Assembly: GCA_036570425.1 (NCBI GenBank)
Contig: DATCYF010000006.1
Coordinates: forward strand, 62,001-126,000
Reading direction: 5' to 3'
Origin: Rhizorhapis sp036570425
GTDB taxonomy: Bacteria > Pseudomonadota > Alphaproteobacteria > Sphingomonadales > Sphingomonadaceae
Length of the DNA: 64,000 nucleotides
Under the pieces are notes generated by a model. The model saw only the letters and a program-made list of their open reading frames with translations, had not been told where the DNA came from and searched no databases. Made by a program: the position numbers and the translations under genes. How positions within the stretch are numbered: position 1 is the first letter of the stretch; every line of letters begins with the position of its first letter. This document shows, piece after piece, positions 16,737-26,182 of the stretch.

Positions 16737-17054
16737 ATGAACAGGGACGCTATGATAATGGTGCGCTCAGGCCTGCTTGATCGTATCGACGCCATCGCGG
16801 CCCAGAGCGGCAGTCTGAAACTGGCGCAACTGTGCGAACAGGTCGATGCGATCCGGCACATCGCCCGCGTACATGATCTGCGCCCGGTGGAACAGTTCGC
16901 GAGCACGCTCGAATCGGCTCTGGCGCTGGATGGACATGGCGCGATGGTCCTGTCCTATCTCGATCTGATGCGGGACGCGGTGGCGCGTGAGAGTGTGGCT
17001 CAGCCTGTGGTAACGGCCTGCGCTGCGGCGCTGTCGCCGCGTATCGGCACATGA
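16737..17054 (+). CDS. Conserved-looking hypothetical protein, possible histidine-phosphotransfer-like helical protein
   Basis: 105 residues, mostly alpha-helical and without hydrophobic segments: MNRDAMIMVRSGLLDRIDAI... I do not recognise a family. It has a good AAAGGAG ribosome site upstream and ends 18 bases before the GDT1-type transporter gene, suggesting co-transcription. Composition is like the neighbours. Its helix content is merely compatible with many small regulatory folds; no functional residue is evident, so no role is assigned. Confidence 0.65.
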   Translation: MNRDAMIMVRSGLLDRIDAIAAQSGSLKLAQLCEQVDAIRHIARVHDLRPVEQFASTLESALALDGHGAMVLSYLDLMRDAVARESVAQPVVTACAAALSPRIGT

Positions 17055-17072
17055 AGCGCTGAAGGTCCGGTC

Positions 17073-17639
17073 ATGGATGCATTGCTCATTGCCCTGCTGG
17101 CCAGCGCGTTTGCCGAAATGGGCGACCGCACCCAGCTCCTCGCCATGGTTTTGGCTCTGCGCTTCCGCAATGACCCGGCGGTCCTGAGCGCTATTATGCT
17201 GGCTACGATCGTCAATTGCGCCGTGTCGGCGGCGGGTGGCTGGCTGCTTGCAGGGTTTATCGGCACAAGCGCGCGGACATTATTTTTCGCACTGTCCTTC
17301 CTCTTCGCCGGGGCGGGCATGCTAATGCCGGTCAAGCGCCCCGATGATGTCGGCGGCTGGCGAATCGGTGCGTTTTTCACCAGTTTCTTCGCCATGTTCA
17401 TCCTGGAGTTCGGCGACAAATCCCAGTTCATCGTCGCGGCCGTTGCCATGCGCACGGGCGATCCGGTGCTGAGCGCTGTTGGCGGATCGCTGGGCATCCT
17501 TCTGGCGCTTGCGCCGGCTGTGCTGCTGCGCCAGCAGTTTTTCCTGCAAGCCCCTCTGGGACTCATCCGAAAGGGTGCCGGCGGAGCCTTGTTGCTGATC
17601 GGCGCGTTCATGGCGCTGAGCGCTTTCGGGCTGCTGTAA
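17073..17639 (+). CDS. TMEM165/GDT1 family cation transporter (UPF0016)
   Basis: 188-residue integral membrane protein with six predicted helices arranged as two homologous halves. Each half carries the family signature E-x-G-D-[KR]-[ST]: EMGDRT near residue 15 and EFGDKS near residue 113. Bacterial members such as MneA export Mn2+ and some eukaryotic ones move Ca2+ or Mn2+ against H+. The likely role is Mn2+ export across the inner membrane. A short GATCGT/ACGATC hairpin just after the stop (17641-17657) may be its terminator. dps, which handles iron, follows. Confidence 0.9.
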   Translation: MDALLIALLASAFAEMGDRTQLLAMVLALRFRNDPAVLSAIMLATIVNCAVSAAGGWLLAGFIGTSARTLFFALSFLFAGAGMLMPVKRPDDVGGWRIGAFFTSFFAMFILEFGDKSQFIVAAVAMRTGDPVLSAVGGSLGILLALAPAVLLRQQFFLQAPLGLIRKGAGGALLLIGAFMALSAFGLL

Positions 17640-17763
17640 TGATCGTTTTGCACGATCACTGTGGGCGGGATAATCGGCTTCCAAAATGACGTTCTGGGTG
17701 GCACTTTTCATGGGCAAGGCCGTTGAAGAGCCGTAACCGGACCGCAACGAGATAGGAGGAAAT

Positions 17764-18255
17764 ATGTCTATCGAAGAACTTTCGACACCGACCGATCTTC
17801 GCAGCAACGCCACCAAGACCGTGGCTGAAGCGCTCAACGGGATATTGGCCGATAGCTACGCTCTATACCTGAAAACCAAGAATTTTCACTGGCACGTCTC
17901 AGGGCCGCATTTTCGCGACTATCACCTGATGCTGGATGATCATGCCACGCAGATTTTGGCCACGACTGATCTCATCGCTGAGCGAGTCCGCAAGACCGGC
18001 AACACGACGCTTCGGTCGATTGGCGACATATCGCGGCGTCAGACCATTAAGGACAACGACGCTGAATATGTGTCTCCTCAGGACATGCTCGCTGAACTTC
18101 GTGAAGACAATCTGAAGCTCGTCGAAACGCTGCGCGCCGCAAAGGAAGCCGCCGGGGAGGCAAAGGATAACGCGACTGACAGCCTGATCGACGACTGGAC
18201 CGATGAAGCCGAGGAGCGCGCCTGGTTCCTCTTCGAAGCCAGCCGCAAGGGCTGA
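17764..18255 (+). CDS. dps: Dps-family ferritin-like DNA-protection protein
   Basis: 163 residues, four-helix ferritin-like fold. The ferroxidase site residues lie in KNFHWHVSGPHFRDYHLMLDDH (segments KNFHWHV and FRDYHLMLDDH, about residues 39-60). The family forms dodecamers that oxidise Fe2+ with H2O2 and shield DNA under stress. A strong ribosome site (AGGAGG, about 17755-17760) stands before the ATG. I looked for, and did not find, a GGAAC...CGTT stress promoter in the 124 bases upstream. The gene ends four bases from a convergent acyltransferase gene. Confidence 0.92.
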   Translation: MSIEELSTPTDLRSNATKTVAEALNGILADSYALYLKTKNFHWHVSGPHFRDYHLMLDDHATQILATTDLIAERVRKTGNTTLRSIGDISRRQTIKDNDAEYVSPQDMLAELREDNLKLVETLRAAKEAAGEAKDNATDSLIDDWTDEAEERAWFLFEASRKG

Positions 18256-18259
18256 TTTC

Positions 18260-19438
18260 TCAAGCGTCCTGTGCCGCGGCCGCGCTGCGGCCCGGCTGGG
18301 ACTGCGCTGCCGAAGACCCAGCCCCGCTCGTTCCCCGGAAACGGTAGATCCTCTGCCGGAAGAACCACTGATAGGGCCCAAGCTCCACCAGATGATGCAC
18401 CACATGCGTCACCAATAATGTCAGCGGCGTCGTCACCAGAAAGAACAACAGCATCGACAGGGCGATATGATTCGTGAAAAGCCCCATTTCCACGAACAGC
18501 ATACGCATCGCATAATAAGTATAAGGGTGAACCAGATAGAGGCTGTAGCTCACCGTTCCCAGATACGCCATCGTCGGACCGGAGAGCAGGCGACCGGTCA
18601 GGCTTCCGGGGGAAACGGCAAAGTAGAAATAGGCCGCTGTCGACAGAATGGTCCCAATCGCAACGGGATTGCTCATGTCGGCGGGCGTGTACGCGAACCA
18701 TCCTGATGATCCGAAATAGACACAGGACAGGAAAGCCGCGGCTTCCAATGGCCAGCTAAGCTCCCGGCGCGCCACGATGCCCCGGTCATACAGTACGCGG
18801 ATACCCAGTCCCGCCAGGAAATAGATCGCAACAGGATAGTAGACCAGAAAAGCAGCGGAGAGCAGGAGGGTCAATCCACCCAGAAGCCAGTTGCGCTTCT
18901 TGACCAGCAACGTGACAGCCAGACAGGTGAGGCTGTAGAAAATCACCTCGAAGGTCAGGCTCCACGCGTTGGGAGTGAGCTGTTCCGTATGCCAGAACAG
19001 ATTGGTAAAAGTGACGCCTGCGAGGATGGTGGGCCAGTTGTTGAGATCGGGATAGGCGTTTGTCACGGCGTTGAGCAGCACGAAAAGCAACGTCAGGGTC
19101 AGGAACAGCGGATACAGACGCAGGAAGCGGCGCAGGGCGAACTGCCCCGTGGAATAGCGCAGCACGCTGGGCAGGATGACGAAGCCGCTGATGGTGAAAA
19201 ACAGATAGACGCCGTAGACGCCAAACTGCCATGGCCGGAGTACGAATTGGACATAGGCTGAATGGTCCTGATAGACATGTTCCGCCGAACCACCCAGCAA
19301 ATGGGCGCTAAAGACCATAAGAGCCGCAATACCGCGCAGGCCGTGGGCCGCGCAGTTAAAGCCAGCTTCCGTCCTCTTGGCCTTCGCCGCAGGCGCCGGA
19401 GCGGGGCGGCTTTCTTCCCTCATCAGTGCATCTGACAT
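18260..19438 (-). CDS. Membrane acyltransferase family 3 (OafA/YrhL-like)
   Basis: 392 residues with about ten transmembrane helices. The family marker is an N-terminal FNCAAHGLRGIAALMVFSAH (HGLRGIAAL, R-x-A motif) with catalytic His in the FSAHL context. Such enzymes O-acetylate or otherwise acylate lipopolysaccharide or exopolysaccharide sugars. ATG 19438 (MSDALMREE) is preferred over 19474. It is the last gene of a run of minus-strand glycan genes but separated from them by 176 bases, so it probably has its own promoter in 19439-19614. Confidence 0.87.
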   Translation of the reverse strand: MSDALMREESRPAPAPAAKAKRTEAGFNCAAHGLRGIAALMVFSAHLLGGSAEHVYQDHSAYVQFVLRPWQFGVYGVYLFFTISGFVILPSVLRYSTGQFALRRFLRLYPLFLTLTLLFVLLNAVTNAYPDLNNWPTILAGVTFTNLFWHTEQLTPNAWSLTFEVIFYSLTCLAVTLLVKKRNWLLGGLTLLLSAAFLVYYPVAIYFLAGLGIRVLYDRGIVARRELSWPLEAAAFLSCVYFGSSGWFAYTPADMSNPVAIGTILSTAAYFYFAVSPGSLTGRLLSGPTMAYLGTVSYSLYLVHPYTYYAMRMLFVEMGLFTNHIALSMLLFFLVTTPLTLLVTHVVHHLVELGPYQWFFRQRIYRFRGTSGAGSSAAQSQPGRSAAAAQDA

Positions 19439-19614
19439 GAACGGGCTGCTCCCTTTGATTCCAGCGTGCATCATAAAACAGTGCCGCCACGATCTGGGCC
19501 GCTATTACGGATGAGGCACAGCGCTCTTGCAACAACGGTGGACGACACACTTATCCAAAGGGACTAGAGTGATTTCCAATTATAGCTGTCAGGGCGACAA
19601 CGATCCCATATGTG

Positions 19615-20274
19615 TTAGAGATAGGCCGCGTTCGCTGAGCGTTCACCGACCTCTCGCACGGGAATGCCATAGGCGACCTTGTGATCGCCAATATCGCGGT
19701 TAACGAAGGATTGGCCGCCGATCACGCTATAATCGCCAATGCTGACGCCGTGCCTGACACTCGCTCCAATGCCGATATGGCTGCAGGTGCCCAGCCCGAC
19801 AGTGCCGCCGGTCGACACTCCGGGACCCGTCGAAGAATAGTCAGCGAACATATTATCATGGTCGATATTGGAGCCGGTATTGATGATCACGTGCTGGCCT
19901 ATCTGGGTACGCGTATTGACCACTGCGCCTGCCACTATGACAGTCCCCGCTCCGATCAGGGCGCGTGGAGAAATAATGGCTGATGGATGGATGATCCGGG
20001 CCCATTTCAGACTGGGGCAAAGTCGCTCCGCCTTCTGGGCAATCATCCTGCGCACATGATTGGCACCTATGCCAATAACGCTGGCCAGCAGAGGATGTTC
20101 TGCCAATATGGCAGGCAGGTCAGCCACGCCGCCCAGCACGGGCAGGCCGTCAATCTTCGTGCCCTTTTCGGCCAGGTCGTCGATATAACCAATGGCCCTG
20201 AAACACGCCGGGTCTATGCAGTCGCGCACCACGGCGGCATGGCCCCCGGTCCCGAATATCACCAAATTGCGCAT
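19615..20274 (-). CDS. Sugar O- or N-acetyltransferase, NeuD/PglD-like
   Basis: 219 residues. An N-terminal Rossmann-like domain (LVIFGTGGHAAVV) is followed by a left-handed beta-helix of hexapeptide repeats (IGAGTVIVAGAVVNT, IGIGASVRHGVSIGDY), the layout of the PglD/NeuD acetyltransferases. They acetylate a nucleotide-linked amino sugar or a sialic-acid-like sugar. The catalytic His is probably in NIDHDNMF. It ends the five-gene block 19615-25923, 35 bases after the metallo-beta-lactamase gene. The sugar is unknown. Confidence 0.85.
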   Translation of the reverse strand: MRNLVIFGTGGHAAVVRDCIDPACFRAIGYIDDLAEKGTKIDGLPVLGGVADLPAILAEHPLLASVIGIGANHVRRMIAQKAERLCPSLKWARIIHPSAIISPRALIGAGTVIVAGAVVNTRTQIGQHVIINTGSNIDHDNMFADYSSTGPGVSTGGTVGLGTCSHIGIGASVRHGVSIGDYSVIGGQSFVNRDIGDHKVAYGIPVREVGERSANAAYL

Positions 20275-20309
20275 CAGGGCCTTTCCCTACAGACCAGCGG
20301 TAGCGTCCG

Positions 20310-21611
20310 TTATTTAGCTATTCCCACGGTGCGAAGGCCCTGACGCAGGAATTGGCCGTTCAGATATTTGCCCGCATCGGCGAATTTGAGAAATCGACCC
20401 GTGTTGTTGAGCGCCAGCACGGAAAAGAGGCGGATCATCCGTTGCTTGTCCGCCTTTGTTCCTTCGAAGCGGGCATTCACGTTTACCGTGTCCACTCCGA
20501 AATCATTGTCGAAAATGAAGGCGAGCGATTCGGAATGTAGGTTGACGGCGGGCTGCACCGGCCCGGGCAGTGTCCGCAATCCTTCAATCCAGTCGAATGA
20601 CACATAGGCGTCGCGATCAATCAAATAAAAGCAGACTCGCTCGATCAAGCGCAACCGCTGCATGGATTTGACCAGAGCATAATTATTACGGGCCTTCACC
20701 CGGGCAATCATCCTATCCGCCTTTTCATGCATTGCAATCAGGTCAATGCCGGTGCCAGCCGAACGCGGCTCCCGCGCGAGGGCATCTGCATATTTGGCAT
20801 GCCACCAGGCAATAGCGGCTGCGTTGTTCTTGGGGACATGCCCGTGCCAGTGTTCATTGGGCTTTAACAGCACTGGAACGGCATCGGTGTGCTCGGCAAT
20901 ATGCTCAGCCGCTGTACCGGGCAGGTTGATGTCGGCGTTCATATAACTGTTTTCGGCATGGCTGAAATAAACAAAGCTGGCGAAGGGCACCACGAAGCGC
21001 GGGCGGAACGCTTCGCATTGGAGTGTGATCCGGCGCAATTTCTCGGCGGCGAGATCGCGCCGGGCCTGTGGATTGTCGCGCCTGTCTTCCCAGTTGGCAT
21101 AGGAAAATTGCGTGAACAATATGTCGCAGCGGCTGACATGCCGCTTGATGGTCTGCAATCGTTCGGGGGTTTCCAATATGCAGTCATTGACATTGAGGAT
21201 CGTCAAATCCTGTGTTTCGATCAGCATCCAGCTATCATAGAAGGGCACCATGCCGCATGTTACATGCATGCCGCCGCCCAGGCTGACACGTTCCGCTTGC
21301 TCCAGTTCCATCGTCTTGAATCCCTGCTTCCGGCAGAAATCAAGGACGCGATGATCGTTCGTCCTTTGATAAAGGACGGTAATATTTCCCCGCTTTTCCT
21401 GCGGCACCGATTTCAGGAACGGAATTGAGAAGTGATCCGGATGCTCATGGCTGTACCAGATGTAATCGACGTCATGGATGCCAGGATGTTCTTCCTCCGT
21501 GATGAGATTCCAGCCATCGTGGAAAGCGGACCCGGCGATCCAGGGATCGCAGAGCAACTTCACGCCGCCGCTTTCGACAATGAAGCATGCATGATTGATG
21601 AAGGTGATCAT
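20310..21611 (-). CDS. Metallo-beta-lactamase-fold protein in a glycan cluster
   Basis: 433 residues starting MITFINHACFIVESGGVKLL. The metal motif is SHEHPDHFS (H-x-H-x-D-H) at about residue 60; this N-terminal fold resembles UlaG/CMP-sialic acid hydroxylase-type proteins, but no Rieske cluster is seen. The C-terminal half (from about 290) is unassigned. ATG 21611 overlaps the stop of the upstream glycosyltransferase by four bases (ATGA), which argues for a joint role in the pathway. The substrate cannot be stated. The longer frame from 21746 is rejected since it lies inside the glycosyltransferase. Confidence 0.72.
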   Translation of the reverse strand: MITFINHACFIVESGGVKLLCDPWIAGSAFHDGWNLITEEEHPGIHDVDYIWYSHEHPDHFSIPFLKSVPQEKRGNITVLYQRTNDHRVLDFCRKQGFKTMELEQAERVSLGGGMHVTCGMVPFYDSWMLIETQDLTILNVNDCILETPERLQTIKRHVSRCDILFTQFSYANWEDRRDNPQARRDLAAEKLRRITLQCEAFRPRFVVPFASFVYFSHAENSYMNADINLPGTAAEHIAEHTDAVPVLLKPNEHWHGHVPKNNAAAIAWWHAKYADALAREPRSAGTGIDLIAMHEKADRMIARVKARNNYALVKSMQRLRLIERVCFYLIDRDAYVSFDWIEGLRTLPGPVQPAVNLHSESLAFIFDNDFGVDTVNVNARFEGTKADKQRMIRLFSVLALNNTGRFLKFADAGKYLNGQFLRQGLRTVGIAK

Positions 21612-22828
21612 CCCGCTCTCCCATTGGTGGCTCCGCCGCGGGTCAGTTGTCGGTGCTCCACTGCGGAAGCTGGATTTCGACTGAGCATGCGGTCGTAAAT
21701 CGCCATGATCTGCCGCGCATGTGCATCTTCCCCAAAGCGACCGCATGCATCCGTCCGGGCGCGATCAGCCATGGATTTGGCAAAGGCCGGAGAATCGCAA
21801 TAGCGTTGGCAGGCAGCGGCCAGCGCGCTGGCGCTTTCAGGCTGGACAAGCTGACCGATATCGCCATCGCGCAATGCTTCGATATTACCGCCCGATCGGG
21901 TCGCCACAATGGGTGTCCCCACCAGCATGGCTTCGATGAGTGTCCGGCCGAAAGGCTCATCTATGGCAGGTACCATCAGCATGTCGCAGGCCGCGATCCA
22001 TCGGACACCCGGCGTTCGCCAGCCCATGAACCGCACATGCTCTCCCAGCTTCAGCATCTGCACCTTCTTCTCCAATGCAGATTGCGTACGATTGTCCAGC
22101 GCCGCGCCGAACATCAAACCATATATGGGTCGGCCGGGCTGGCGGGCGATCAGCGCCGCGATGCTTTCAATGAACAGTTCCGGCCGCTTGCGCTCCACAA
22201 AAGTCCCAAAATACCCAATAAAGATGGAATCGGCAGGCGCTCGCAACTCATTCAATAATGCTGTCCGCGCGGCAGTTCGGTCCTCATGAACGGAAATATC
22301 GAAGGGACTGTGCACAACCTCGGCTTTGCTCGCGGCGGAAAATAGTCCCGGCCGTGGCAAGGCGAAGCGCGACACCGCGACCACTTCGTTGGCCAACAGC
22401 GGTGCTGCAAAACGCAAGCCTCTGGCGCCGGGATTGCCCCGATGATGCCAGAGCAGCTTCGCGCCTGCGAGCCGTGCCGGCAACGCCCAGGTCGCATGGG
22501 TGCGTCCGTCATTGCTGTGGACAATGGCGACATTTTTGGACCGCAGGAAGCGTATTTGTGGCCTTATGTCTCCAAGGACGCTCAATACGGTGCGTGCATC
22601 GATACGCATGTCAAAGGGCGGCTCGGTCCAGTGGAAGGATTGTTCGATCTCAATCCTGTGCTCCCTGAACAATGCCGCGACCGCGCCGTCGGGACGCTGC
22701 GGAAGGATAAGCGGGCGATAACGACTGCGATCCAGATTACGGATGAGGCCCAGAACCGAAATATGACTGCCCCCGATAGCATCTCCGGTGAAGGGGAAAC
22801 AGATCGTCGCTGGTTCACGGTTTATCAT
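21608..22828 (-). CDS. Glycosyltransferase family 4
   Basis: 406 residues, GT-B fold. The N-terminal glycine loop is FTGDAIGGSHISVLGL; the nucleotide-sugar site has EPFGRTLIEAM (E-x7-E) and ATRSGGNIEALRDG in the C-terminal domain. It transfers a sugar from an activated donor to a growing glycan. Coupled by overlap to the next gene, it is preceded by the methyltransferase gene across about 50 bases. The donor and linkage are not deducible. Confidence 0.9.
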   Translation of the reverse strand: MINREPATICFPFTGDAIGGSHISVLGLIRNLDRSRYRPLILPQRPDGAVAALFREHRIEIEQSFHWTEPPFDMRIDARTVLSVLGDIRPQIRFLRSKNVAIVHSNDGRTHATWALPARLAGAKLLWHHRGNPGARGLRFAAPLLANEVVAVSRFALPRPGLFSAASKAEVVHSPFDISVHEDRTAARTALLNELRAPADSIFIGYFGTFVERKRPELFIESIAALIARQPGRPIYGLMFGAALDNRTQSALEKKVQMLKLGEHVRFMGWRTPGVRWIAACDMLMVPAIDEPFGRTLIEAMLVGTPIVATRSGGNIEALRDGDIGQLVQPESASALAAACQRYCDSPAFAKSMADRARTDACGRFGEDAHARQIMAIYDRMLSRNPASAVEHRQLTRGGATNGRAG

Positions 22829-22880
22829 GGCCCTACTTCATCCCCCTTGTGTATTAGCCGCCCGCACTGCTGCGCACCCT

Positions 22881-23843
22881 TCAGGCGAGTTCCACAACAG
22901 CCTTTTCCGCTTCTATCTTTTCTGCCTTTTCTGCCGCTATCCGAGCGCCAATGTCATAATCGAGCGGTTGGATGACGAGCGTGGACGAAGAGAGATACCG
23001 CCCGGACATAAAGCCCAGCCACTCTAGTCCGAAAGCTGTCCTCCGCCGGTAAGGCCGTGAAGCCGGACGACGCAGGATCATGCGCAGCTTTGTGAAAAAG
23101 AAGTCCTTCGTGAAATTATACGACGTCGCCATATGCAGTCGGCTCGACTCCGCCGTAATTTCCCGAAAACTGCGATAACTAGTCCAGCATTCTATAAATT
23201 TAGCCGACTGGATGGCATGACTTTGAACGTCCGCATGGCCCAGAATCCTGCGATCATGACGATATTTGCCGATCCCCAATCGACTCATCAATTTGATCCA
23301 GGCGACCCGGTAATGAAAATCCCGAATCCAGTGGGAAAAAGGAACCCGCACATGGGCTTCCTGCATGCAATGCGAGAGGGGGAAGAGATGTACGGATATC
23401 CCGTTGGGAGCCAAGGCTTCACGCAGATTGCGCAAGAAGGGAGTCAATTCCTCCACATGCTCAATCACCTGGTTGGAAACCGCGATATCGAACCACCCCG
23501 GCGGATAACCCCAACTGGCATCCCCCGGGATGATGCGAATGCGCGACTTCCAATCGACACCGGGATGGCTCGCGGTCAGCAAATCAATGGCTGCGGCCAT
23601 CTGGCCATCATCCTTGAACCCATGCTCTCCGATGTCGAAGCCATGCACCTCAACCGCTCGCCCCGGCCAATGTTGCCTGGCCAAGGCATGCAGCGAATGC
23701 ATCATGCGGCCATCCCCGCACCCGATGTCCAGAACACGCAAAGGACGTCCTTCAGCGAGGCCGTCACTCTCGTCCAGATAAGTGCGGATCACGTTGAAGA
23801 TATGCTGATGTGTGACAGGAAACGGCTTAATGGCGTTGGACAC
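22881..23843 (-). CDS. Class I SAM-dependent methyltransferase
   Basis: 320 residues, with the SAM-binding motif VLDIGCGDGRMMH near residue 37 and the follow-on FDIAVSNQVIEHVEEL. In this context it probably methylates a sugar or a lipid-linked glycan, but this is inference. The start is a GTG at 23843, eight bases after AGGAG; a longer frame to 23948 reads into the sulfotransferase gene. The C-terminal 100 residues (RRPASRPYRRRTAFG...) have no motif I recognise. Confidence 0.83.
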   Translation of the reverse strand: MSNAIKPFPVTHQHIFNVIRTYLDESDGLAEGRPLRVLDIGCGDGRMMHSLHALARQHWPGRAVEVHGFDIGEHGFKDDGQMAAAIDLLTASHPGVDWKSRIRIIPGDASWGYPPGWFDIAVSNQVIEHVEELTPFLRNLREALAPNGISVHLFPLSHCMQEAHVRVPFSHWIRDFHYRVAWIKLMSRLGIGKYRHDRRILGHADVQSHAIQSAKFIECWTSYRSFREITAESSRLHMATSYNFTKDFFFTKLRMILRRPASRPYRRRTAFGLEWLGFMSGRYLSSSTLVIQPLDYDIGARIAAEKAEKIEAEKAVVELA

Positions 23844-23854
23844 GGCACATACTC

Positions 23855-24763
23855 CTATCGCACCGCAGCTATGGCCGGGGCAGTTGTCCAGACCGTGGGG
23901 CGATGGCGCCCGCCGGCGTAACCGCCACCTTCCATGAACATGCGCCATGCCGTAGTGCTCAGGCCTTCATTGCAGCGGGCGATGACCCACTCTGCTTCTT
24001 GTGGACCAAGAAGTTCGGGAAAGCTTCCGGCCTTGCCGCTGCGCATGCGTAAGCTCAGAACGTCAGAACGGTCATATTCATGGCCCGGAATACCCTGCGC
24101 CCGCTCCTGTTCCTGCATCCGGTCGAATTGCGCCGCAGCAATGGCGTTGCGCAACGCTGAAATGTTGATGGCCAGACCAATAAAGTTGAGAATTTCCGCG
24201 ACGGATTTCTCCGTCTGACTCAACATCCCTTCGTAGCTCAATATCAGATGCTGCGTCCGCAACAGCCCTTTGGCCCAGCCATTCCAATAGCTGATCAGTG
24301 CCGGCAAGCCGTGCCTACGGTCCCTCAGGAACGCTCCAATCGTTCCACCAAACCTGCGCTTGTGCCGAGTGGCGTGGAAATATGCCGATACCATTATGTC
24401 GCGCGGATCGCGGATCAGGAATATGATAGGCCGGTCGGCGAAAAGCGCCGCATCATGGCGACGATGGCTGATCAGGACCAGTGGCATGGCCGGCCGCCGC
24501 TGAAATTGGAAAGCCGGGACGCCCCTTACCGGATCACAATCAAAATTGGGCAGAATACGGAAAGTGCTGACAAGGTCAGGCTGGAAGCCGAGACCGACGG
24601 TTTCCGCGAGGTAATGCGATAGCAGGTAACGAAGCCAGGTGCGGCCGCACTTGGGATAGGATGTCAGAAACGCGTCGCATCGGGATGCGACAGCGCGAAG
24701 ATGCTTCGCTTCTGCCCGTTGCCGCACATCGCGCAAAAGAGCATTGGCTATAGGTCGAATCAT
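23855..24763 (-). CDS. PAPS-dependent sulfotransferase
   Basis: 302 residues. The 5'-phosphosulfate-binding loop is TSYPKCGRTWLRYLLSHYL near residue 34 and the 3'-phosphate site is IRDPRDIMVSAYFH, the two signatures of the Sulfotransfer_1 family. It would transfer sulfate from PAPS to a hydroxyl of a glycan or lipid. ATG 24763 gives an ATGA overlap with the upstream GT4 gene. The cluster otherwise looks like surface polysaccharide synthesis, so a sulfated sugar is a reasonable inference. PAPS synthesis genes are not in the window. Confidence 0.85.
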   Translation of the reverse strand: MIRPIANALLRDVRQRAEAKHLRAVASRCDAFLTSYPKCGRTWLRYLLSHYLAETVGLGFQPDLVSTFRILPNFDCDPVRGVPAFQFQRRPAMPLVLISHRRHDAALFADRPIIFLIRDPRDIMVSAYFHATRHKRRFGGTIGAFLRDRRHGLPALISYWNGWAKGLLRTQHLILSYEGMLSQTEKSVAEILNFIGLAINISALRNAIAAAQFDRMQEQERAQGIPGHEYDRSDVLSLRMRSGKAGSFPELLGPQEAEWVIARCNEGLSTTAWRMFMEGGGYAGGRHRPTVWTTAPAIAAVR

Positions 24764-25923
24764 GCTGCTACCCGGCTCGCGGGCACATTGGCCAGCGCTT
24801 CCCAGAGTGTTTGTTGCCAATGTTCCAATATTCTGTCGGTTGTGAAGCGCCGCATGGCTGCACGGGCATTTTCGCCCAGCCGTATGCGCAATGCTCCATC
24901 GGAGCAGAGCTTAGCCAACGCCTCTGCCAGTGCCGCCACATCGCCATTGGGAACGAGAATACCGCTCGTTTCCTGCTCGATCATTTCGGCTGGCCCCCAT
25001 TCACAATCGAAGGAAATCACCGGCAAACCGGCTGCCATTGCCTCGCCCAGGACAAGTCCCCAACCTTCAAAGCGGGAAGAGAGAATGAAAAGATCGCTCT
25101 GCTCGATCCAACCGCCGGGCTGTTTGCTCACGCCAGGCATCTCGACCCGGCCATCAAGCCCAAGACGACGGCGCTGCTCCTCTAACGCAGCACGGTCAGG
25201 TCCTTCGCCCCAGATCACCAACGTCCAGTCCGGATGATCGGTGGCAATGCGGGAAAAGGCATCCAGTAGCCGGTCAAAGCCTTTTTGCGGCACCAGCCGG
25301 CCAACCGCGGCCATTGTCCGGCCTTCAGCACGGTAAGGCTTTGCCTCGTCAGGCAAGTGGGCCGGATTGGGAATAACCCATTGGCGCTTGCGCATTTGCG
25401 GGGGGAAATAGTTCATCGCTCCCCGCGTCATGGTTATCAGACCATAAGCATGGGGGTATGTCCATTTCCGTAAACGGGACCAGAATGGTCCTACCGTCTG
25501 CATTGCGGGGTTGTTGCGTTCCGAAACAATTACCGGGATGCCCAGCTTGCGCGCGGCCAGTAATGAAAAGATGTTGGTCCGCGTCAGAAAGCTGACGATG
25601 AGATCGGGGGAGGCGACCTCAAATCCCTTACGGAGCAGTTCTACCCGCGCGCGGACCGCCTTGAGCGCTCCAAACAAGGGCATCTTTTCGGATTTCATGC
25701 CCAGCGGCATGATGCGAACGGCTGGATGATGCGGATAATAAGGGGTAGTATCACGATCCTCAAAAGCGAACAGGGTCACAGTCCAGCCTTGTGCCGCGAA
25801 ATGATTGCACAAAAGGCTGACAATACGCTCCGACCCGCCGGCCCCAAGGCCTTGGAGGACAAAGCCGATATGGGGTTTTGCCATGCCGACCGCTCTCGTA
25901 TTCTGGCCCAAAGCCATATCCAT
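24760..25923 (-). CDS. Glycosyltransferase family 4 (GalNAc-transferase-like subgroup)
   Basis: 387 residues, GT-B fold. FVLQGLGAGGSERIV near the N-terminus is the glycine-rich acceptor loop; EGWGLVLGEAMAAGLPVI carries the E-x7-E donor site. It is probably the first gene of the five-gene block 19615-25923. ATG 25923 has GGAG eight bases before it; ATG 25884 (MAKPHIG) is a fair alternative. No flippase or polymerase lies directly beside it; the closest flippase gene is at 30751-32253. Confidence 0.87.
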   Translation of the reverse strand: MDMALGQNTRAVGMAKPHIGFVLQGLGAGGSERIVSLLCNHFAAQGWTVTLFAFEDRDTTPYYPHHPAVRIMPLGMKSEKMPLFGALKAVRARVELLRKGFEVASPDLIVSFLTRTNIFSLLAARKLGIPVIVSERNNPAMQTVGPFWSRLRKWTYPHAYGLITMTRGAMNYFPPQMRKRQWVIPNPAHLPDEAKPYRAEGRTMAAVGRLVPQKGFDRLLDAFSRIATDHPDWTLVIWGEGPDRAALEEQRRRLGLDGRVEMPGVSKQPGGWIEQSDLFILSSRFEGWGLVLGEAMAAGLPVISFDCEWGPAEMIEQETSGILVPNGDVAALAEALAKLCSDGALRIRLGENARAAMRRFTTDRILEHWQQTLWEALANVPASRVAA

Positions 25924-26182
25924 CACGCAATCTCCGTCCGGCCATCTGAGCCTGCAACCCGATGGAAGTCGATTGCGCATTGGGGTTAGGCGGGTGTTCT
26001 TCGGGGCGGGATAAAGATGAATCTGTCTGGGGGCTTTTCGATAACGCCAGCCGACCGACTCTACTCTCCATGAGTGTTCAGTTCGCTCGCGCGGAATAGG
26101 GCCCGTTCATGTCTGTTGGCGAATTGCGGAGCATCACCTGAAGGGCGGACCCCTCCGTCGCCTACCTGCTGGAATGTTTTTG

